Shown one piece after another: positions 50,860 through 59,436 of a stretch of 64,000 bases of DNA; within the stretch, counting starts at the first letter, position 1, and every line of letters begins with the position of its first letter. The DNA comes from Lachnospiraceae bacterium (GTDB lineage Bacteria > Bacillota > Clostridia > Lachnospirales > Lachnospiraceae), in contig JAKSRW010000006.1 of NCBI GenBank assembly GCA_024403355.1, forward strand, positions 26,459-90,458. The letters run 5' to 3'. The position numbers and the translations under genes are program-made. The notes beneath the pieces were generated by a model. The model worked only from the letters and a program-made list of their open reading frames with translations. It was not told the origin of the DNA and made no database searches.

Positions 50860-53431
50860 TTTTGGTGATGCATATAAAGATGAAATGAAGGATATTCAGC
50901 CTTCGGAGGATTTTAAAAGAGGGCTGATAGAGAAAATGAAGGCCGAACAGGCGGCTGTGCAGGCCGGCAGGACTATGACGGAGAATATGAATTCCGGCAA
51001 TTTGGCAGGATATGGCGCAGCGGTGAATGCTGCCGGCAGGACTGAGAATGGCGCTGCCGGATCGAAAAAAGCTTCAAAAATAAGAAAAATTATCGGTATT
51101 TCGGCAGCAGTTGCTGCGTGTGCAGCGATTGTTATCGGATCGGTGCTCTGGTTTGGAAGAAGCGGTTCTTCGGCTGACGGAAAAGATGCAGCTGTTCAGT
51201 ATGCGGACAGCGGACTTAATACAGATGGCATCACAAGCCAGCCCTCGGGAGACAAGGGTGAGTCTGCGACTTTGCCCTCGGGAGATGAGAGTGAGCCAAC
51301 GACCCCGTCCCCAAGCGACCATTTTGGCAGCTATGTTAAGTATGCTTCAAAGCATGTGCTTGCATACGGCGAGAAAATTACCGTGGCTGATATCAAGGAG
51401 GCTTACGGTGTAAATGATTCAAAGGAGATTATGCCTCTCTACAATGTTGCGCAGGATGAGGTGTTCAGCTTTACCTTCAATTTCGATGGCTATGATGCGA
51501 ATATTGATCTCTATGATTATGTGTCAGTTCATACCGACCGTGAGTGTAAAGAGGAGAGTAAAATCTATTTTACCGCGTATTACGTTGTAGAGGACGGTAT
51601 TACCCATTATACGGCTGCTCCCATGGAGCCTGTGCTCGGTAATCTTGAGCAGAGAAGTAATTATGCGTATGAGCGCGTGGATACCTGGGGCAATGCGCCG
51701 ATGTATTACCTTGCCATCCATTATGATATGGAAAAGACTGAGCCTGTAAAGCTTGAGCAGCCCATTATCATTCCTTTTACCGTGAAAAATGAGGTAAATG
51801 CCCCAAATGCGAAGGGTGTAGTGGATGCTACAGGCAGATTGAAGCTCGTTTGGGAGCCTGTCGAGGGTGCTGAGAAATACATGATTTATAAGCTTACGGA
51901 CGGTTCACTTTATACCGGCTCGGACAATCACAGCATTGACGGTGCAAGAGTAGGCTATAAGAATCTTACACTTCTTTGGGAGGATGAGACAACAGAGTGC
52001 GAATTCGATAATTTCGCCGGCGGACAGCACGGAATGGCTCTTTTTGAGGACAATATCGGAATCTACAATGTAGGCCAGAACTACTGTGTAAACGGTGAAT
52101 ATTACATCACTGCAGTGGTAAATGGCGTAGAAAGCGGCGTAAGTGCGCCCATTAAGACAAGCGATCTGTCTATTCCTTATCTTGTAGAGGATGAGAAGGA
52201 GATTCTCTTTAATTCATATAAGGATATAACTGAGTTCCCCAAGGAAATTGAGGTGCTTTACATAGACGGAACAAGACACATGCATCCCATTTATTACGAG
52301 CGTGTGGAGGGTGTGGACCTCTTCGGCTTCAAGCGCATCCAGTACAACTATTCAATCGTGGGAACAGCTCTCACCGGCTATGTTTATCCGGAGGAGGAAA
52401 ATCATGAGCTGGGTCTGCAGTGGGTAGGCGTGCCTGAGGACAATGAGCCTGCCATGGTAAAGCCCGTAACTGATTTCAGTATGATTCCCGATAATAATGT
52501 AGCTACAATTATCAGACCCGAGGAGAATTCGCCCGATACGGAGCAGCCGGACGAAGTCACAGACGACGGAGCTCTGAATCCGGACGATGCAGGTCTCATC
52601 GGACTTCAGGCTGAAAATACACAGGAGCATATCAGATTAGGTAATCTTAAAAGCGTAGACAATCTTCCCGTAGGTGTGTACATCTTTGCAGACAGTGCGG
52701 AGGAGGAATGGCTGGCACTTAACCTTGTTCAGGCAAATACAGAGATTTCGGTTGAGGCTTTCCCCGCACTTCAGGATCCTTATGTACTTGTGGATGTGCT
52801 CGGAAGAGTGTTCACCCAGAACAATTTTATTCTGGGCGTAGCTTCTTATGAATATGATTATAATACGCTGACTCTTTATGTGCGTTATAATCTTACAAAG
52901 GAAGAAATCGTGAAAATGCAGGACGGATTCGCAAGAAAGGCACAGCAGCTTGCAGATGAGCTCAGTAAGGAAAGCCGGCTGATCAGCGATTCTGTTTCAG
53001 CGAAAGAGACACAAATCACTGCTTTTTACAATTATCTTCGTGAAAATGTAGAATACGACAGTGCGGCAGCAGAGGCTTCTGCAAAGAACGATCATCAAAA
53101 GAGCGAGCTCGCCGAATATGAGTATTCATTTAATGCCTACGGTGCGCTGATGCTGAAGAAGGGTGTTTGTCTGGCGTATGCTTCGGCCTTCAAGCTCTTC
53201 TGCGATCTTTCGGGTATTGAGTGCGAAGTGGTGACAGGCTATGTAAAGGGCGACAGACCCCATGCATGGAATGAATTTGTTATCGAAGGAAAGAGATACA
53301 AAATTGATGCGTCCTCCGATATAGACCTCGGAAACAGGCCCTTCGTAGAGAGCTGGGAGGATAATGAGCTGACAAGAGAGCTTAATTATACAGAGGACGA
53401 TTACTATAAAATCGAGAGTGAACTGTCGTAA
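50852..53431 (+). CDS. Anti-sigma-like membrane protein with a transglutaminase-like domain
   Basis: 859 residues from ATG 50852 (AGGAGGAATTTGATT before it). A cytoplasmic N-terminal segment (1-77; FGDAYKDEMKDIQPSEDFKR), one membrane helix (about 78-103), then a low-complexity stretch (PSGDKGESATLPSGDESEPT) and a long extracellular part with FnIII-like regions (NAPNAKGVVDATGRLKLVWE). The C-terminal 150 residues are a transglutaminase-like domain with an apparent triad C773 (KKGVCLAYASAFK), H804 (RPHAWNEF) and D819 (YKIDASS). Overlap with the ECF sigma gene supports an anti-sigma role. The extracellular domain may sense or act on surface proteins (inference). Confidence 0.8.
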   Translation: MRDFGDAYKDEMKDIQPSEDFKRGLIEKMKAEQAAVQAGRTMTENMNSGNLAGYGAAVNAAGRTENGAAGSKKASKIRKIIGISAAVAACAAIVIGSVLWFGRSGSSADGKDAAVQYADSGLNTDGITSQPSGDKGESATLPSGDESEPTTPSPSDHFGSYVKYASKHVLAYGEKITVADIKEAYGVNDSKEIMPLYNVAQDEVFSFTFNFDGYDANIDLYDYVSVHTDRECKEESKIYFTAYYVVEDGITHYTAAPMEPVLGNLEQRSNYAYERVDTWGNAPMYYLAIHYDMEKTEPVKLEQPIIIPFTVKNEVNAPNAKGVVDATGRLKLVWEPVEGAEKYMIYKLTDGSLYTGSDNHSIDGARVGYKNLTLLWEDETTECEFDNFAGGQHGMALFEDNIGIYNVGQNYCVNGEYYITAVVNGVESGVSAPIKTSDLSIPYLVEDEKEILFNSYKDITEFPKEIEVLYIDGTRHMHPIYYERVEGVDLFGFKRIQYNYSIVGTALTGYVYPEEENHELGLQWVGVPEDNEPAMVKPVTDFSMIPDNNVATIIRPEENSPDTEQPDEVTDDGALNPDDAGLIGLQAENTQEHIRLGNLKSVDNLPVGVYIFADSAEEEWLALNLVQANTEISVEAFPALQDPYVLVDVLGRVFTQNNFILGVASYEYDYNTLTLYVRYNLTKEEIVKMQDGFARKAQQLADELSKESRLISDSVSAKETQITAFYNYLRENVEYDSAAAEASAKNDHQKSELAEYEYSFNAYGALMLKKGVCLAYASAFKLFCDLSGIECEVVTGYVKGDRPHAWNEFVIEGKRYKIDASSDIDLGNRPFVESWEDNELTRELNYTEDDYYKIESELS
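51292..51321 (+). repeat. Inverted-repeat-arm homologue inside a coding region
   Basis: 26 of 30 bases match the right arm (and flank) of the inverted repeat at 22452-22481. It encodes part of the Ser/Pro/Thr-rich linker (EPTTPSPSD) of the anti-sigma/transglutaminase protein. Confidence 0.65.
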
Positions 53432-53476
53432 GAGGCAGGTACAAAAGACTTCTTTATATAAATTTATTGCGAAAAA

Positions 53477-53511
53477 GGGTTCTCCGTTTTGTACGGGGAA
53501 CTCTTTTTTTG
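53477..53511 (+). terminator. Terminator after the anti-sigma/transglutaminase gene
   Basis: AGGGTTCTCCG pairs with CGGGGAACTCT (with G-U pairs), followed by TTTTTTT. Confidence 0.85.
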
Positions 53512-53529
53512 AAAAATACTCTTTTTTTT

Positions 53530-53557
53530 GGAACCTCTTTTATGATACAATCGTCTA
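53530..53557 (+). promoter_or_regulatory. ECF-type promoter for the SLH surface protein gene
   Basis: GGAACC (53530-53535), exactly 16 bases, CGTCTA (53552-53557). This is the classical ECF promoter form. No TTGACA/TATAAT pair of good spacing competes. Confidence 0.65.
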
Positions 53558-53610
53558 ATAGACAAAGACAGGCAACAGACCTGTTTCTTATAAAGGAGGA
53601 AAGTTTGAAA

Positions 53611-55824
53611 ATGAAGAAGAAGGCTTTGGCGTTTATTATGGCGCTCGCGCTGGTAGTCAGTGCGTTTGGCGGATTCAAGGCATCCGCTTCGTCCCTGAAC
53701 GAGGACAAGATGAGAGAGGTTCTGCTTACGGTTAAGGAGAAGCTGAACATTGGAAACGATTATGAAAATTTCACACAGGATTTTTACGAGAACGGTTCGG
53801 GTAAGACAATCTGGTATTTTTACTGGAGCAATGAGGACGGCAGTGAGTCGGTAAATGTTACTGCGGATAACAAGGGCAGAATCATGGGATATCATTTGTA
53901 TGATTCGAAGAACAGGGGAAAGGTTACGGTTCCGAACTATACAAAGAATGAGGCAATTCCCTTTGCTGAGGCATTTATCAGGAAGGCGGCAGCAGAGCTT
54001 GACGGAAAGGTAAAATGCGTGTCATCCTCATACCGCAGCTATTCACAGGAATATACTCTTCGCTTCATCCGTGTTGAAAACGGCATCGATATGGCTGATA
54101 ATTACGCAAATGTAACGGTAAACAGCATTGACGGAAGCGTAAGTGCTTTTTCAACAAACTGGGAATATGATGTTAAGATTCCCGCAGCAGAGAAGCTTAT
54201 CTCGACAGAAGCTGCAAAGGAAAAGCTTGACAGTGCAATCGATATGAAGCTTGAATACAGACTCGGCTGGGATTCAAAGACCGGCGAGCCCAAGGTATTT
54301 CTTGCATATGCCCCCAGCCGCGGTTATGCATCTGTAAATGCAAAGAGCGGACGCGTTTATACAACAAAGCATTATGACAGCGAAGAAGATTATATGGACG
54401 ACGCTGACGAAGAAAACAGCTTCGAGGCAGCAGATACCGGTACAGGCTCAATTGACAAAAACGCAGGCCTTTCAGATGCAGAGATCTCAAAGCTTGAGGA
54501 GCTTAAGGACCTTATTTCCGCTGAGGAAGCTGTAAAAATGATTTTAAACAATCCCTACCTTTATAAAGAGGAAGGTGTCAGCTATGCAGAGTATGTTCAT
54601 CTCTACTCAGGAAATGACGGCAGCTATGTATGGAATATAAATCTTCAGGACGAGCGTCCCTTTGAGGATATTGATTTTGACAAGTATTACGACGGATTCT
54701 ACTACAGAAGCAGCATTTACGCTGAAATGGATGCAAAAACAGGTGAGATTCTCAGCTATTTCGCTTCAGTGAGAGATATGTATGAGTATCCTGAGGAGGA
54801 GCTTGCAAATCTCAAAGTAAACTATACAAAGAAGCAGTGTAAGGCAGTTTTCACAGATTTTGTAAAGTCGGTTAATGCAGATAAGTTTGCTGAGACAAAG
54901 CTTTCCGATACTTCAAAGAATCTTATTATCGGATATGATGCCGAGACAAACAAGTCTACCTACGGCGGATATGCGTTTACCTACACACGTTACCATGAGA
55001 ATATTCCCTTCAGTGCAAACAGCATTTACGGCACTGTTGAGGCTATTACAGGCAAGGTAACAAGCTACAATTTAAATTGGACAGATGTAGAATTCCCTTC
55101 ATCAAAGGATATGATTTCAGAGAAGGCTGCATATGATGCATATGTAGACGCTCGTAATCTTGATCTTGCATATGAGCTCGTGACTGTTTACAGTGATAAT
55201 TATACAAAGTCAACCGCAAAGGCACGTCTTGTATATGGCTTAAAGAAAGATTTCCGGGGCTATATTGATGCTCTTACAGGAAAGCATGTTGATTACTCGG
55301 GAAATGAGTATGTTGAGAAAACAGGCAATTTTGAGTATACAGATATCGCCGGCAGCAAATATGAGAGAACCATTCTTCTCCTCGCAGGTATGGGAATCGG
55401 CTTTGAGGGCAATGAATTCAAGCCCGAGCAGACAATCACCCGCGGCGAGCTGTTAGCGCTTATCACAAAGAATTATTTCTACTATCCTTCATACAGTGCC
55501 TTTGATTATGACATTGTAACGATTGATTCAGATGATGCGGATCCGGAGGCAGATAAGAAGAACGAAGAGAAGCTGACACGCGAGACCGCTGCTGAGACTG
55601 TTATCGAATATCTCGGCATGGGCGAGCTGGCAAAGCTTGACATCTACAAGACGGGCTACGCTGATGAGGCATCAATTAAAAAAGTCGGTGCGGTAGCACT
55701 TGCAAAGGGCTTAGGCCTTATCACTGCCGCAAAGGGCAACAGCTTCAAGCCTTCACAGAAATTCACAAGAGGCGAGGCTGCAGAGCTTGTAATGAATATC
55801 ATGACAATGAACAGCATCTATTAA
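53611..55824 (+). CDS. Secreted surface protein with YcdB/YcdC (PepSY-like) repeats and SLH domains
   Basis: 737 residues from ATG 53611 (AAAGGAGGA ten bases upstream; TTG 53605 possible). Signal peptide of about 26 residues (LAFIMALALVVSAFGG, then FKASA). Two YcdB/YcdC-type halves of PepSY-like modules (about 30-290 and 310-590), each mixing SVNVTADNKGRIMGYHLYD-type strands with NEAIPFAEAFIRKAA-type helices. At least two SLH domains at the end (TDIAGSKYERTILLLAGMGI, FKPEQTITRGELLALI, FKPSQKFTRGEAAELVMNI) attach it to cell-wall polymers. Function unknown; PepSY modules are often linked to peptidase inhibition. The ECF promoter at 53530-53557 ties it to envelope stress. Confidence 0.85.
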   Translation: MKKKALAFIMALALVVSAFGGFKASASSLNEDKMREVLLTVKEKLNIGNDYENFTQDFYENGSGKTIWYFYWSNEDGSESVNVTADNKGRIMGYHLYDSKNRGKVTVPNYTKNEAIPFAEAFIRKAAAELDGKVKCVSSSYRSYSQEYTLRFIRVENGIDMADNYANVTVNSIDGSVSAFSTNWEYDVKIPAAEKLISTEAAKEKLDSAIDMKLEYRLGWDSKTGEPKVFLAYAPSRGYASVNAKSGRVYTTKHYDSEEDYMDDADEENSFEAADTGTGSIDKNAGLSDAEISKLEELKDLISAEEAVKMILNNPYLYKEEGVSYAEYVHLYSGNDGSYVWNINLQDERPFEDIDFDKYYDGFYYRSSIYAEMDAKTGEILSYFASVRDMYEYPEEELANLKVNYTKKQCKAVFTDFVKSVNADKFAETKLSDTSKNLIIGYDAETNKSTYGGYAFTYTRYHENIPFSANSIYGTVEAITGKVTSYNLNWTDVEFPSSKDMISEKAAYDAYVDARNLDLAYELVTVYSDNYTKSTAKARLVYGLKKDFRGYIDALTGKHVDYSGNEYVEKTGNFEYTDIAGSKYERTILLLAGMGIGFEGNEFKPEQTITRGELLALITKNYFYYPSYSAFDYDIVTIDSDDADPEADKKNEEKLTRETAAETVIEYLGMGELAKLDIYKTGYADEASIKKVGAVALAKGLGLITAAKGNSFKPSQKFTRGEAAELVMNIMTMNSIY

Positions 55825-55843
55825 GTTAATTTCCGCAAAACCG

Positions 55844-55880
55844 GGCGCAGGAGGCATAATTTGCTTCGTGCGCCTTTTTT
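55844..55880 (+). terminator. Terminator after the SLH gene
   Basis: GGCGCA (55844-55849) pairs with TGCGCC (55869-55874), followed by TTTTTT. Confidence 0.75.
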
Positions 55881-55907
55881 GTTGTCTGTCGGTTTCTTGG
55901 GAGGCAT

Positions 55908-55977
55908 GGTGGGTTTCAGTGGGCTTGGGGGGTGGCTTGGGGCGGCTCCCCAAAGCCCCCCAAGCGCAAAACTCACC
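55908..55977. repeat. 70-bp imperfect GC-rich inverted repeat
   Basis: Arms GGTGGGTTT...GCTTGGGGGG...GCTTGGGG and CCCC-AAAGCCCCCCAAGC...AAACTCACC around CGGCT. No U-tract. Much richer in G/C than its surroundings. Confidence 0.75.
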
Positions 55978-56071
55978 GGTTAAAATAAAAATAAAATATG
56001 TCGATATATTTGACATGATATAGTATAATACCATTTATGACTAAAACAGCCCCCGGCTAAGGAGAACAGCT

Positions 56072-58810
56072 TTGAAAATGAACGTAGAAAAAACAGGCGG
56101 ACAAAGCACTGAATTAAATATAAAGCCCATAAAAATAATTATTCCCGGACTTATCATAGTTATGATTCTTACGGTTTTATTTACATTTAATTATTTTCAG
56201 AAGAAAAATGTAATAAAAAACGCGGAAAACGTGACGAATCAGATGGCAGAGTACATTGCGGGAAATATAGCGAATGAAATTGAATTTGCAAAAAGCAGCA
56301 TCAGGCTGTCTGCGGTTACAATTGCCCAAACCATGACCTCGGACACACTTGAAAACCCCGCAGACATCATTTTGCCGATGGTTTCAAACACCCCCTTCGG
56401 CAGCATCGAGTACATTCGTGCGGACGGTATGAATATCATGAATATCGGTGAGCCCTTTGACGCAAGCGACAGGGAATATTATATCGAAGGAATCAAGGGT
56501 AATACCGGTATCTGGAACAATTATCATCCTAAAACATCAAAAGAAACACTGATGAACTTCTACACTCCGCTCAGATACGGTGACAGTATTTCGGGCGTAA
56601 TAACAGGCTATATAGAGGCGACCACGCAGATTTCACCGCTTTTTGAAACAAAGCTCTACGGCAAGACCATCCACGGCATCCTGCTTGATGAAAACAATAT
56701 GGTAATCTGCTCGACAATCAAGGCCGATTATGTAAAGGATCTTACCCTTGATATGTTCATGGAGCGCTTCAACAATATGTCGGCGGAGTACATAAAAAAG
56801 CTGGCGGCCACAATCAACAGTGCCACTGACACCGCCATGTCCTACAAGGATCCGGACGGTGAGGGCCACATCAGTACGGTAACAATCCCCGGCACTCAGT
56901 GGAAGGTAGTAATCCTGGTTCCAGCCGGCTCATTTAATGAAATTATCAGTGAAAACACAAGGTCGGCCGTGATTACAATTGCGGTTATAGGCTTAATATT
57001 GACTCTTTATGCAGCAGCCGTTTTAATGAATAATGTTAAAAGACGTAGAGAAATTGCTTTGGAAAATATCAGACTTGAGGAAGAAAATCACATTTTCGAT
57101 GATGAAAACCGCAGGGTGTTTTCAAAGCTTACGGAGATGCGTGACATTATCGCTTCGGCAAAAATGGGAACCTGGCGCATCGAGCTCGTTGAAGGTGAGG
57201 GGCCGCGCATGTACGTCGATGAGACGATGCGGGAGCTTCTGGGAATAAAGGGTCAGGAAGGCACGCCCGAGCAGACCTATACAGACTGGTTCGGAAAGAT
57301 TAAGCCCGAGGCTCTTGATTCCGTTCTTCACAGTGTAGAAGAGATGGAAAAGGGCAATTTCGACGAAAATACTTATCTGTGGATTCATCCCGAAAAGGGT
57401 ACACGCTATGTACGATGCGGCGGTACATCCCAGGAAATTCCCGGAGGATACCTGCTTCGCGGCTACCATTACGATGTAGATGAGGTGGTTCGTAAGGAGC
57501 AGAATCAGATGGTAATGCTTCAGGAGGCGCTTAACCAGAAAAATGAGTACTATTCCACACTTGGCTGCCTCGGCGATGTTTTCTACAGCATGCACGTTAT
57601 TGACCTTGTTGAGAACACTACGGTTGAGTTCAGTGCCAGAAATGAAGTAAAGAAAATAGTAAATCACCGGGACGGCGCCATTGACATGATGGTAGAAGTA
57701 ATTTCTGCGGTTACCGAGGATGAATACAAGGAGGCTGCACTGAGCTTTACGGACCTTACCACACTTTCGGGCCGAATGAAAAATAAGCAGATTATTTCGA
57801 AGCAGCTGATCGGCAAAAACATAGGCTGGTTCCTTGCAAGCTTTATAACCATGGAGGCGGATGCGGAAGGCAGACCCACAAAGGTTATTTTCACAACCCG
57901 TATTAATGACGAGGAGAAAAAACAGGAGGAGCAGCTGATTAAGAAGTCCCAGACCGATGAAATGACAGGTCTGTTGAACAGACGTGCTTACGAGGAGGAC
58001 ATTTACGAGCATAATGATATGCCTGACACCGAGGAATTTACATATATTTCAATGGATGCAAACGGTCTTAAGGTCCTCAATGACAGCAAGGGACACATGG
58101 CCGGAGACGAGATGCTTATCGGTGTATGCCAGTGTATGAAAAAGGTGTTCGGTGCATACGGAAAGCTCTACAGAATCGGCGGCGATGAGTTCGTTGTAAT
58201 CCTCTACAAGGGAACTGATAGGGTGAATGAGCTTCTGGCTGCTTTTGATGCGGAACTGGCAGGCTGGAAGGGCAAGCTGGTTGATGAGCTGTCGGTATCC
58301 TACGGCTGGATAAATAAGGAGGAGGAGCCCGGCTTTTCAGTAAGGCAGCTGGGTGCCGTTGCCGAGGAGAGAATGTATGATGCAAAGTCGGACCATTACA
58401 AAAAGACCGGTGTCGACAGATGCGGCCAGCAGGACGCTCATAAGGCCTTATGCGAGCTCTACACCAAGATTCTCAAAATAAATGTCAGCGATGACAGCTA
58501 CCATATTGTAAATTTGGATGTCGAGGAGCAGACTGCCGATAAAGGCTTCTCTAATAAGATATCCGAATGGCTCAGGGCCTTTGGCGAAAGCGGCCAGGTT
58601 CATCCGGACGATCTGCAGGATTACCTCAAATACACAAGTATTGATTACATCAAATCATATTTTTCGGGTGAAAAGACCTCGCTTCATATCTTCTACAGAA
58701 GACGCTTCAGGGATACCTTTAAGCATGTAATGATGGAGCTCATTCCTGCGAATGACTACGCAAAGGACAATCAGAGCTTCTTCCTTTACGTAAAGGAAAT
58801 CGATAAGTAG
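56072..58810 (+). CDS. Membrane diguanylate cyclase with Cache and PAS-like domains
   Basis: 912 residues from TTG 56072 (AAGGAG seven bases upstream; ATG 56078 also possible). Two membrane helices (about 20-42 and 293-318) enclose a Cache-type extracellular sensor (YIRADGMNIMNIGEPFDASD; YYIEGIKGNTGIWNNY). A coiled segment (LEEENHIFDDENRRVFSKL), two PAS-like regions (about 345-465 and 495-610) and a GGDEF domain (about 625-780) with intact RIGGDEFVVIL follow. A further PAS-like region follows the GGDEF domain (about 800-912; LYTKILKINVSDDSYHIVNL), which is unusual. It would make c-di-GMP (or another cyclic dinucleotide) in response to an external ligand. Confidence 0.9.
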   Translation: MKMNVEKTGGQSTELNIKPIKIIIPGLIIVMILTVLFTFNYFQKKNVIKNAENVTNQMAEYIAGNIANEIEFAKSSIRLSAVTIAQTMTSDTLENPADIILPMVSNTPFGSIEYIRADGMNIMNIGEPFDASDREYYIEGIKGNTGIWNNYHPKTSKETLMNFYTPLRYGDSISGVITGYIEATTQISPLFETKLYGKTIHGILLDENNMVICSTIKADYVKDLTLDMFMERFNNMSAEYIKKLAATINSATDTAMSYKDPDGEGHISTVTIPGTQWKVVILVPAGSFNEIISENTRSAVITIAVIGLILTLYAAAVLMNNVKRRREIALENIRLEEENHIFDDENRRVFSKLTEMRDIIASAKMGTWRIELVEGEGPRMYVDETMRELLGIKGQEGTPEQTYTDWFGKIKPEALDSVLHSVEEMEKGNFDENTYLWIHPEKGTRYVRCGGTSQEIPGGYLLRGYHYDVDEVVRKEQNQMVMLQEALNQKNEYYSTLGCLGDVFYSMHVIDLVENTTVEFSARNEVKKIVNHRDGAIDMMVEVISAVTEDEYKEAALSFTDLTTLSGRMKNKQIISKQLIGKNIGWFLASFITMEADAEGRPTKVIFTTRINDEEKKQEEQLIKKSQTDEMTGLLNRRAYEEDIYEHNDMPDTEEFTYISMDANGLKVLNDSKGHMAGDEMLIGVCQCMKKVFGAYGKLYRIGGDEFVVILYKGTDRVNELLAAFDAELAGWKGKLVDELSVSYGWINKEEEPGFSVRQLGAVAEERMYDAKSDHYKKTGVDRCGQQDAHKALCELYTKILKINVSDDSYHIVNLDVEEQTADKGFSNKISEWLRAFGESGQVHPDDLQDYLKYTSIDYIKSYFSGEKTSLHIFYRRRFRDTFKHVMMELIPANDYAKDNQSFFLYVKEIDK

Positions 58811-58849
58811 GCGGTTAATAGACGCGAAAAAAAGAAAGCGGTTTAAACT

Positions 58850-59158
58850 ATGATAAATTCATTAAATGATGCGCTGCAAAGAATAGAGGAACTGGAAAGA
58901 GAAAATGACAGCCTTAAGGCTGAAAATAAGGCTTTAAGGGACGAGATTGAAAGCCTGAAGGCGCGAAAACTTGGCGGACGCAAGAAGCATAACGAGGCCT
59001 GGGCCTCCTCCTATCAGGATTTTGCCGTCAAATATGAAGCCGGCATGTCTATCATGGAAATCGTAAATGAAAGCAGCATCAGCCGACGAACTGCGTATCG
59101 TTATAAGGCCTATTATGATGAAATATGCAGGGGCAAAGAACAGCCGGTTGATTTGTAG
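58850..59158 (+). CDS. Small coiled-coil HTH protein
   Basis: 102 residues. A leucine-zipper-like coil (RIEELERENDSLKAENKALR, then DEIESLKARK) followed by a resolvase-type HTH (SYQDFAVKYEAGMSIMEIVN, ESSISRRTAYRYKAYYDE). It probably binds DNA as a dimer. AGAAAGCGG precedes ATG. It lies 40 bases after the GGDEF gene and may be co-transcribed. Specific role unknown. Confidence 0.7.
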   Translation: MINSLNDALQRIEELERENDSLKAENKALRDEIESLKARKLGGRKKHNEAWASSYQDFAVKYEAGMSIMEIVNESSISRRTAYRYKAYYDEICRGKEQPVDL

Positions 59159-59212
59159 CTTCGGTACAAATTTATATTAGAAGAAAGTCTGCTATTTATA
59201 GGGCAAATAAAA

Positions 59213-59247
59213 AAGTGTAAAACGAGATTTCTATCGATTTTACACTT
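59213..59247. terminator. Hairpin adjoining the 142-bp repeat
   Basis: AAGTGTAAAA pairs with TTTTACACTT. On the minus strand it is followed by TTTTTATTT; on the plus strand there is no U-tract. Confidence 0.5.
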
Positions 59248-59248
59248 A

Positions 59249-59390
59249 TATATAAAATAGAAAGATAACCCACTGCCTTTAGGCGGTGGGTGAAGCTTTC
59301 GCGAGGTGCGGGGTTCAAGCCCCGTACCTCGTAAGCTGCGGTAGCAGCGATTTTATAACGAGTGACAAGCGAAGCGGTCACGAGTTTGAC
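59249..59390 (+). repeat. 142-bp three-hairpin repeat, copy 3
   Basis: Identical to copies 1 and 2. The central 12-bp hairpin is at 59302-59331. It lies 46 bases before the left inverted repeat of Rpn unit C. Confidence 0.92.
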
Positions 59391-59401
59391 TTGATTAATT
59401 C

Positions 59402-59431
59402 TTGACTTGATTTATCATCAGAGTATATAAT
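59402..59431 (+). promoter_or_regulatory. Promoter for Rpn unit C
   Basis: TTGACT (59402-59407), 18 bases, TATAAT (59426-59431), just outside the left inverted repeat. Confidence 0.6.
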
Positions 59432-59436
59432 TCCAT

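Noticed and set aside
59302..59331. Possible tRNA gene, from the GGTTCAAGCC T-loop-like motif
   Set aside because: No D arm, anticodon arm or acceptor arrangement exists around it. It is a simple 12-bp hairpin within a repeat.
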